A stretch of 5,054 bases of DNA, taken from positions 1 through 5,054 of the forward strand of contig CAUZJQ010000319.1 of NCBI GenBank assembly GCA_963580095.1, in the 5' to 3' direction. This stretch comes from CAJWLW01 sp963580095 (GTDB lineage: Bacteria > Verrucomicrobiota > Lentisphaeria > JABSQK01 > CAJWLW01). A model generated the notes under the pieces. That model saw only the letters and a list, made by a program, of their open reading frames with translations, made no database searches and was not told where the DNA came from. Numbering within the stretch: position 1 is the stretch's first letter; each line of letters begins with the position of its first letter. A program made the translations under genes and the position numbers. This document shows positions 1 through 5,054 of this stretch, in pieces.

Positions 1-81
1 GAAGCACCGGCGGTGTACGCGAAACTCATGAACGACAGGGCCGATACTCTCGGCGTCGTCTTCGATTGGCGGAGGATGTAG
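1..81 (+). CDS. C-terminal fragment of a probable zinc-binding dehydrogenase (5' end outside the window)
   Basis: The frame is open from base 1 to a TAG at 79-81 and encodes 26 residues, with EAPAVYAKLMNDRADTLGVV followed by FDWRRM. This resembles the extreme C-terminus of medium-chain zinc-dependent alcohol/polyol dehydrogenases, where an 'EAP..Y..L..R...TL.VV.DW' tail follows the nucleotide-binding domain. The family call rests on that short tail only; no catalytic zinc ligand or Rossmann motif is in view. The stop lies 4 bases before the isomerase start, and the ribosome binding site of that gene sits inside this coding region. The two genes are therefore probably one transcript. If the assignment is right, it would be an oxidoreductase acting on a sugar or sugar-acid intermediate beside the isomerase. 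Another oxidoreductase family with a similar tail is possible. Confidence 0.5.
   Translation, partial: EAPAVYAKLMNDRADTLGVVFDWRRM
71..75 (+). promoter_or_regulatory. Shine-Dalgarno of the hydroxypyruvate isomerase-like gene
   Basis: GGAGG lies 10 bases upstream of the ATG at 86, inside the last codons of the preceding gene. It supports 86 as the start and fits translational coupling between the two genes. Confidence 0.7.
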
Positions 82-85
82 TATT

Positions 86-843
<758 letters not shown>

Positions 844-856
<13 letters not shown>

Positions 857-1149
857 CACCGCATAGACACACGAAGTTCGGCATCGCCGCTTTCGTGCTT
901 TGGCTACTGCCCATCTTTGTCCTGGCGACACCACGATTGTTGAATCCGTGTCGATGCCTCCGGATTCCCACCCGAAGAGCCACGACACCTTTGTCCCGAT
1001 TCCTGCCCCCAAGACGGCGCGGGCCAACTCCGAGTGGTTCGCCTGTGAGCCGAGCGAAAGATGGGGTACCTGGACCTTTAGACGGCAAGGCCGAGTTTCA
1101 GCTCAATACAATCAAGGAAAACGGCGGGACCTTCAAATTCTCAGGATAA
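844..1149 (+). pseudogene. Possible small exported-protein gene with two compensating frameshifts
   Basis: Coding character switches frame twice here. From ATG 844 (overlapping the isomerase end by 13 bases) the frame gives a basic start (HRHTK) and a hydrophobic stretch 'FGIAAFVLWLLPIFVLA', a plausible signal peptide. Near 927 the frame with protein-like composition and GC-ending codons shifts; it reads 'DTTIVESVSMPPDSH' and then 'NSEWFACEPSERWGTWTF'. Near 1080 it returns to the first frame with 'DGKAEFQLNTIKENGGTFKF' and TAA at 1147-1149. One missing base at about 927 and one extra base at about 1080 would give a single protein of about 100 residues with an expected cleavage after VLA. The uncorrected frame also stays open but becomes Arg/Pro-rich, as an off-frame reading would. 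I recognise no family. It could be a decaying gene, an error-containing assembly, or chance open frame. The frame changes are visible; the joined gene is inferred. Confidence 0.42.
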
Positions 1150-1293
1150 GGCAGCAGCAGCCCAAGCTCGATCAAGACAGTCGATAAAACTGTCAAAGAT
1201 TCTCCTGCCGTTTTACTATGGTGTTGCCGATTACATGGTAGGATAGTCGGATCATCGCAACCATCTCGTCAATAACCAACGCCCCGCATCTCT
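1150..1293. other. Intergenic spacer upstream of the EamA transporter gene
   Basis: This 144-base, AT-richer spacer separates the small disrupted reading frame from the transporter. It should carry the transporter's promoter, because the preceding genes end well upstream. TACTAT at 1214-1219 and TAGGAT at 1239-1244 each match four of six positions of a sigma-70 -10 box, but neither has a convincing -35 at proper spacing. I therefore do not call a promoter. No Shine-Dalgarno is visible directly before 1294. Confidence 0.4.
1176..1194. repeat. Short perfect inverted repeat (GACAGT-N7-ACTGTC)
   Basis: The two 6-base arms are exact reverse complements around a 7-base centre, CGATAAA. It lies 27 bases after the stop of the small disrupted frame and 100 bases before the transporter start. 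There is no T-run after it, so a rho-independent terminator is unlikely. It could be a regulator-binding dyad or chance, since a 6-bp dyad is weak evidence. Confidence 0.3.
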
Positions 1294-2151
1294 ATGACCG
1301 GAACCGTTTTTGCTCTTGTGCTGCTGTCGTCGGTGCTCCACGCATCGTGGAACTTCGCAGCACGCAAGGTCGAGGGCAACCTCGTGGTCATGTGGCTGGT
1401 GCCTGCTGTCGTGGGCATAGTGCTCGCCCCGTTCGCACTGTGGCTGGCGTATCAGTCGCCGACCCCCGTCATCACTTCATCGACCGGAAACGCCTACATC
1501 GTTGCCAGTGCCGTTGTACACGCACTGTATTACCTGTTCCTCGCGCACACCTATCAATACGGTGAAATTTCCGTCGTCTACCCCGTTGCCCGCGGTTCGG
1601 GAATAGCGGCAACCGCACTGCTTGGCTGGATGTTGCTGGGTGAAACAATTTCCTCCCTTGGCGCCGCCGGTGTCGCGGCAGTCTCGGCCGGCATCCTCTC
1701 GATGAGTGTGCCGGCATTGCGACAGCACCGTAACCGGCGCGGCATCATGTTGGCGTTGTGTGTCGGCGCAACGATAGTGACCTACTCGATCGTCGACAAG
1801 AAAGGGGTCGAGTTCGTCAAGCCCGTTGTCTATTTGTGTATCGTGGAATTGCTCACCGCCGCCCTGATGTTTCCGTACGTCTATCGCAAATGCAGGACGG
1901 AGCTCGTCGCGACGGCGAAACGTTATTGGCGGTACGGCCTCGGCATTGGCATCTTCGCGGCAATATCGTACCTGTTGATTCTATACGCGTTCACCATGGG
2001 CCCGGTCGGTTACATCGTCGCTTGCCGGGAAATATCTGTCGCCTTCGGAGCCTTTCTCGGTATCGTGATCCTGAAGGAACGCCTCACCGTTGCAAAAAGC
2101 ATCGCGATCGTCCTCATCGTCATCGGGCTGGTGCTGGTGAAAATCGCTTGA
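1294..2151 (+). CDS. EamA/DMT-superfamily inner-membrane transporter
   Basis: This 285-residue, very hydrophobic protein has the typical size of the 10-TM EamA (DUF6) members of the drug/metabolite transporter superfamily, built from two repeated halves. The N-terminus 'LLSSVLHASWNFAARK' (10-25) is a typical family start. Helices fall at roughly 2-17, 31-52, 66-86, 93-113, 120-140, 150-166, 175-195, 213-233, 237-260 and 267-284. The repeat marker is seen in both halves: 'YPVARGSGIAATALLGWMLLGE' region at 96-117, and the equivalent 'ACREISVAFGAFLGIVILKE' at 243-262, each followed by a closing helix ending in basic or polar residues. Substrate cannot be told from sequence; the family exports or imports amino acids, nucleosides and other small metabolites. 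The start is chosen from the family N-terminus, since no Shine-Dalgarno precedes it. It stands alone on the plus strand, convergent with the ABC operon. Confidence 0.9.
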   Translation: MTGTVFALVLLSSVLHASWNFAARKVEGNLVVMWLVPAVVGIVLAPFALWLAYQSPTPVITSSTGNAYIVASAVVHALYYLFLAHTYQYGEISVVYPVARGSGIAATALLGWMLLGETISSLGAAGVAAVSAGILSMSVPALRQHRNRRGIMLALCVGATIVTYSIVDKKGVEFVKPVVYLCIVELLTAALMFPYVYRKCRTELVATAKRYWRYGLGIGIFAAISYLLILYAFTMGPVGYIVACREISVAFGAFLGIVILKERLTVAKSIAIVLIVIGLVLVKIA

Positions 2152-2490
2152 ATAGCGTATTCTTGGATACCCGAACTCGTATCGGAACACCATGAAGCTC
2201 CCATTTATGAACGTTGACCTGGAAGTCGGCAGCAAATGCCTGACGACCGAACTACGCGATAGCAGCGGCATCCTGGGCGATCACGATGCCTCGGCTCGCA
2301 TCGTTTGACAAGGTCACACAGGCCTACGGCCAGGCAAACGTTGACCGGCATCTGATCGAGGGCCACTTCAGCAACGACCCGATAGAACTCGTCGACAAGT
2401 TTGGCGGCCGCTGGGCGACAGGGTCATATTCTGTATAACGCTCATGCATGCATCCCTGATCAACACATCCAACAAAGTGCGTATCAGGCG
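2152..2490. other. Convergent intergenic region between the transporter and the ABC operon
   Basis: This 339-base stretch lies between the 3' ends of two convergent genes and contains only the possible broken small gene. Transcription from both sides should end here. I looked for GC-rich hairpins followed by T-runs on both strands and saw none. CTGAT/ATCAG arms at 2456-2460 and 2483-2487 are too short and have no T-tract. Termination may be rho-dependent. Confidence 0.5.
2192..2438 (+). pseudogene. Possible broken small gene: two short frames joined by a one-base shift
   Basis: ATG 2192 opens a 38-codon frame (MKLPFMNVDLEVGSK at the start) ending at TGA 2306-2308. An overlapping frame, with an ATG at 2286, runs to TAA 2436-2438 and reads 'SFDKVTQAYGQANVDRHL' followed by 'IEGHFSNDPIELVDKFGG'. 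Both have a protein-like mix of residues and mostly GC-ending codons. Ignoring one base near 2303 joins them as '...DASARIFDKVTQAYG...' into one product of about 81 residues. No signal peptide, membrane segment or recognisable domain is present, and no good ribosome binding site precedes 2192. An internal ATG at 2207 (MNVDLEV) is an alternative start. It could be a decayed gene, two small genes, or chance open frames in a GC-rich spacer. The function is unknown. Confidence 0.33.
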
Positions 2491-3501
2491 TCAATCTTCC
2501 ATCAGTCGACCGCCACCGGTATCCGACACCAGCAACCATAGAAAAAACGGGCCGCCCAGCAACGCCGTGATGACGCCGACCGGGATCTCGGCGTAACTCC
2601 CGGTCACCGCCCGTGCGAAACCGTCGCAAAGCACCAGGAACGCCGCACCGAACGCCAGTGTCACCGGCATCAACCGCAGGTGATCGTGACCGACCAGCAG
2701 CCGGCAGATGTGCGGCGCCATCATCCCGATAAACCCGATCGGCCCGCACACCGCGACGATGCCGCCCACCATCAATGAGGTGGCGAAAAACAACAGGCGC
2801 CTGGCTTTCACGCAGTCGACACCGCGGCTGGCAGCAACGTCGTCGCCGACCGTCAGAAGATTGAGCTCGTGCAAAAGGTACGCAACCAGTGCAACGCCGC
2901 TGACCACGAACGGCAGCACGCTGAAAACCGCCTGATACCCGACCAGACCGAAGCCGCCCATCAACCAGCGCACGATGCGGTAGGACCCGGAAAAATCGCT
3001 CAGGTACTGAGTAAACAGAATCAGGCTCGAAAAGAAAAAACTGACGGCCACACCGGCGAGCAGCGTCGAGGCCGCAGAGAACCCCGGACGCATGAGCGTA
3101 ATGCCGTAGACCAGCAGGATCGCCAGGGCCGCGCCGGCAAAGGCCCACAGTGACACCCCGGCAATACCGGCAAGACTGAACTGCAGCCCGAGCACCACGT
3201 ACAAGGCGGCACCGAGCGAGGCCCCGCTCGACACACCGAGCGTGAACGGCGTCGCCAGCACATTGCGGAACATCGCCTGAAACACCATGCCACTCAAGGC
3301 GAGACCGGCACCAGCCAACGCGCCCAGGCAGACACGCGGCACACGGATATCCCAGAAGATCTGCATCTCCAATTCCGTCAGGCCCCCGCCCAGGACATCA
3401 AGTGGATTGATCAGGCGATAGCCGATCAGCGGCGCAACAACGAGGGCCGCGGCCGACAAACAGACGATCAATAGCACCCGAATGGTGCGGCGGCGCTTCA
3501 C
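2491..3501 (-). CDS. FecCD-type ABC importer permease
   Basis: This 336-residue polytopic inner-membrane protein has the length of FecCD/BtuC permeases, which form a homodimeric channel of about ten helices per subunit. Diagnostic motifs: 'RVPRV' with 'GAGLALSGMVFQAMFRN' (53-80); 'LATPFTLGVSSGASLGA' (82-98); 'STLLAGVAVSFFF' (145-157); 'RWLMG' (178-182); the ATPase-coupling region 'CGPIGFIGMMAPHICRLLVG' (252-271); and C-terminal 'EIPVGVITALLGGPFFLWLL' (305-324). The start codon is GTG at 3501-3499. It overlaps the ATPase stop by 4 bases (GTGA) and has GAGGGG 5 bases upstream. It is the last gene of the operon. Only one permease is visible, which fits a homodimer as in BtuCD rather than a FecC/FecD heterodimer. 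Substrate is inferred only as an iron chelate, haem or corrinoid. Confidence 0.95.
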   Translation of the reverse strand: MKRRRTIRVLLIVCLSAAALVVAPLIGYRLINPLDVLGGGLTELEMQIFWDIRVPRVCLGALAGAGLALSGMVFQAMFRNVLATPFTLGVSSGASLGAALYVVLGLQFSLAGIAGVSLWAFAGAALAILLVYGITLMRPGFSAASTLLAGVAVSFFFSSLILFTQYLSDFSGSYRIVRWLMGGFGLVGYQAVFSVLPFVVSGVALVAYLLHELNLLTVGDDVAASRGVDCVKARRLLFFATSLMVGGIVAVCGPIGFIGMMAPHICRLLVGHDHLRLMPVTLAFGAAFLVLCDGFARAVTGSYAEIPVGVITALLGGPFFLWLLVSDTGGGRLMED

Positions 3502-4283
3502 GCGTGCCCCTCGGGAATCAGCAACCGCCGGCCGTTCTGCGGGTGGTCGACGAACCTCGCGTCGATGTCAAAGACCCGTCGCAGCACGTCCGCCTGCATG
3601 AACGCCTCGCTGGCGCCGGAAAACTCGACGGTGCCATGCTGTAGAGCAACGATCGAGCGGCTGTGCAGAGCAGCACTGTTGATGTCGTGCGTCACCATGA
3701 CAATCGTCACGCCATCAGCGTTCAACTGGCCGAGGGTCCTGAAGACTTCCTGCTGATGTTTCGGATCGAGAAAGGATGCCGGCTCGTCGAGCAACAGGAT
3801 TTCCGCGCCCTGCGCCAGTGCTGCGGCAATCAACACTTTCTGGCGCTCACCGCCGCTTAGGCTGTGCAGGTCGCGATCCTTCCAGGCACTCACGCCGATG
3901 CGGTCCATCACCGTCTGCACGACAGCCTCGTCGGCGGCACTGATCGTCGAGAACGGACTAAGGTGCGGGTAGCGCCCCAGCATCACGTATTCGTAAACAG
4001 TGAATGGCGGCACCCGATGGTCGGACTGCGGCAGGTAGCTCATGTGCCGGGCCAGCTCGCGCTGATGATACGCCGGGAGCTCTTTGCCAAGGACCGTTAC
4101 GCGCCCGGAAGACGGAGTCAGGATGCGCATGAGACATTTCAGCAAAGTCGTCTTGCCGACGCCGTTGGGACCGACGATGCTGACGAAATCTCCGGCAGTA
4201 ACCGACAGCGTGACCTCGAGCAGGACGTCTTGCCTGCCACGACGAAAACAGAGTTCGTGAACATCCAGCGCCGCTTCACTCAT
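3498..4283 (-). CDS. FecE/BtuD-type ABC importer ATP-binding protein
   Basis: This 261-residue cytoplasmic ATPase powers the importer encoded by its neighbours. Every nucleotide-binding motif is intact: Walker A 'GPNGVGKTT' (38-46), Q-loop 'LPQ' with Q86, signature 'LSGGERQ' (142-148), Walker B 'ILLLDEP' (162-168), D-loop 'SFLD' (170-173) and switch H199 in 'VTHD'. The 'VMLGRYPHLSPF' segment (100-111) is typical of iron-siderophore/cobalamin uptake ATPases. The frame stays open upstream to 4340, but ATG 4283 (MSEAALDVHE) is the better start. It begins just before the conserved first strand and has GGGAG 7 bases upstream, while the upstream extension is Cys/Arg-rich and is out-of-frame reading of the binding-protein gene. 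It overlaps the binding-protein stop by 8 bases and the permease start by 4, so the three genes form a coupled operon. Confidence 0.97.
   Translation of the reverse strand: MSEAALDVHELCFRRGRQDVLLEVTLSVTAGDFVSIVGPNGVGKTTLLKCLMRILTPSSGRVTVLGKELPAYHQRELARHMSYLPQSDHRVPPFTVYEYVMLGRYPHLSPFSTISAADEAVVQTVMDRIGVSAWKDRDLHSLSGGERQKVLIAAALAQGAEILLLDEPASFLDPKHQQEVFRTLGQLNADGVTIVMVTHDINSAALHSRSIVALQHGTVEFSGASEAFMQADVLRRVFDIDARFVDHPQNGRRLLIPEGHA
3507..3512 (-). promoter_or_regulatory. Shine-Dalgarno deciding the GTG start of the permease
   Basis: GAGGGG on the minus strand lies 5 bases before the GTG at 3501-3499, inside the end of the ATPase gene. It supports this GTG start, and with the 4-base GTGA stop/start overlap it indicates coupled translation. 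Confidence 0.7.
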
Positions 4284-5054
4284 CGGTGCCCTCCCCTGCC
4301 CCGTGCAGCAACTCCGCCAGTTCTTCGACGACCTGTACAAAGCGCGGCCCGGGAATCAGCACATGTTCGCCGCCCAGCACATGGACACGATTGTTGCGAA
4401 CGGCCGACAGCGACGGCAATGCCTTCCAGTCGGCACCATAGGTCTCGACGGCAGCGTCGTCGCCAGGCTCCGGGATGAGATCAATGATGACGTCGGGATC
4501 GATCCGCATGATGCCCTCCGCCGACAGCATCGGATAGTCGTCGAACTCCACGGCGTTGGCGCCGCCGGCCAGGCCGATGAGCTCGTCGTGAAACGAGCCC
4601 GCACCACAGACGTACACCTCGGCCAACCCGCGTTGACCGACGGTCCGGCCGATCGCAGCGAGCACGCGTGGGCGTCGTCCGGCAGCCGCGGACTTTTGAC
4701 GAATCGTGCTCAGCCGGTTGACGGTCTGAGCGCGCAGCAGTTTTGCAGACTCCGCAACACCACAAAGCTGTCCGACGCTGCTGATGCAATCGAGCACGTC
4801 GGCAACGCTCTTGTTATTGACCATCTCGATGTTGAGCCCGAGTCGCAGCAGGTCGTCTTTGCCTTTGACGTACTCCGGCAAGGCCAGCACAAGGTCAGGC
4901 TTCAATTCGATGATGCGCTCATAGCCGGGACGCAGCAAAGCGCCGACGCGTGTCTTGTCACGGGCTTCCGGCGGGTAGTTGCAGAAATCCGTGACACCGA
5001 CAATGCGGTCTCCGAGTCCGAGGGCGTACAGGGTTTCGGTGGTGCTGGGGGCCA
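4276..5054 (-). CDS. Periplasmic substrate-binding protein of the FecB/BtuF class, N-terminus outside the window
   Basis: The minus-strand frame is open from the window edge to TGA at 4278-4276 and gives 258 residues with no start codon required, so the gene is 5'-truncated by the window. Numbering from the edge, lobe 1 shows 'APSTTETLYALGLGDRIVGV' (1-20), 'TDFCNYPPEA' (21-30) and 'YERIIELKPDLVLALPE' (44-60). The long linker helix follows at about 83-120. Lobe 2 shows 'GAGSFHDELIGLAGG' (150-164), 'YPMLSAEGIMRIDPDVII' (173-190), W209 and 'PGPR' (234-237). This is the two-lobed, rigid-helix fold of class III (TroA/BtuF-like) binding proteins for siderophores, haem or cobalamin. Only a short N-terminal part, including the presumed signal peptide, should be missing. 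It is the first visible gene of the operon. The leader or promoter, and any riboswitch or Fur site, would lie beyond the right edge. The ligand cannot be assigned from sequence. Confidence 0.93.
   Translation of the reverse strand, partial: APSTTETLYALGLGDRIVGVTDFCNYPPEARDKTRVGALLRPGYERIIELKPDLVLALPEYVKGKDDLLRLGLNIEMVNNKSVADVLDCISSVGQLCGVAESAKLLRAQTVNRLSTIRQKSAAAGRRPRVLAAIGRTVGQRGLAEVYVCGAGSFHDELIGLAGGANAVEFDDYPMLSAEGIMRIDPDVIIDLIPEPGDDAAVETYGADWKALPSLSAVRNNRVHVLGGEHVLIPGPRFVQVVEELAELLHGAGEGTDE
4291..4295 (-). promoter_or_regulatory. Shine-Dalgarno deciding the ATPase start
   Basis: GGGAG (part of GGGGAGGG) on the minus strand lies 7 bases upstream of ATG 4283-4281. It favours this start over the longer open frame beginning at 4340. 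Confidence 0.75.

Noticed and set aside
1151..1160. GCAGCAGCAG run as a microsatellite
   Set aside because: Three and a third units of a trinucleotide is within chance expectation for this composition.
2166..2183. GATAC-N8-GTATC dyad just after the EamA gene
   Set aside because: The 5-bp stem is weak and is not followed by a T-run, so it does not support a terminator call.
2444..2453. Palindrome ATGCATGCAT in the convergent spacer
   Set aside because: It is a simple alternating short palindrome with no loop or T-run, too common to call an operator or terminator.
2456..2487. CTGAT/ATCAG arms as a terminator for the ABC operon
   Set aside because: The 5-bp stem with a 22-base loop and no T-tract on the minus strand is not a credible rho-independent terminator.
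2324..3148. 274-codon minus-strand open frame overlapping the permease in another frame
   Set aside because: The translation is Arg/Gly-rich and lacks motifs, while the overlapping frame is an unmistakable FecCD permease.
4284..4340. N-terminal extension of the ATPase to a start at 4340
   Set aside because: The extra 19 residues are out-of-frame reading of the binding-protein C-terminus; ATG 4283 has a strong Shine-Dalgarno and the expected N-terminus.
3864..4478. 204-codon plus-strand open frame opposite the ATPase and binding-protein genes
   Set aside because: It is the antisense shadow of two genes with intact family motifs; its His/Arg-rich translation matches nothing recognisable.

Overview
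The window is a moderately GC-rich bacterial segment with ordinary bacterial gene packing. Genes overlap by a few bases, Shine-Dalgarno sequences are recognisable, and one gene starts with GTG. The protein families suggest a Gram-negative proteobacterium, perhaps an environmental gammaproteobacterium, but nothing here fixes the taxon. No rRNA, tRNA, CRISPR array, insertion sequence or phage gene was seen.

Left part (1-856, plus strand): the last 26 codons of a gene whose tail resembles zinc-dependent alcohol dehydrogenases. Four bases later comes a complete hydroxypyruvate isomerase-family TIM-barrel protein. The two look co-transcribed and suggest a small carbohydrate or sugar-acid catabolic unit. 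From 844 to 1149 there is what looks like a small exported-protein gene: signal-peptide-like start, good coding character, but the coding frame slips at about 927 and slips back at about 1080. A short AT-richer spacer with a 6-bp inverted repeat follows. Next is a complete 10-TM EamA/DMT-family transporter (1294-2151, plus).

Middle (2152-2490): a convergent intergenic region. It holds two short overlapping open frames that join into one reading frame of about 80 codons if a single base is ignored near 2303. This is a possible broken small gene of unknown function. No convincing terminator was found.

Right part (2491-5054, minus strand): a tightly overlapping three-gene ABC importer operon of the FecBCDE/BtuCDF type. 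Transcription runs from right to left: periplasmic substrate-binding protein (N-terminus outside the window), ATPase, then a single FecCD-type permease. The stop/start overlaps are 8 and 4 bases. The three products should form one complete uptake system for an iron-siderophore, haem or cobalamin-like ligand; the exact substrate cannot be read from the sequence.

No clearly novel system is visible. The points most worth a second look are the two frame-disrupted small genes in the spacers, because all the large genes around them are intact.
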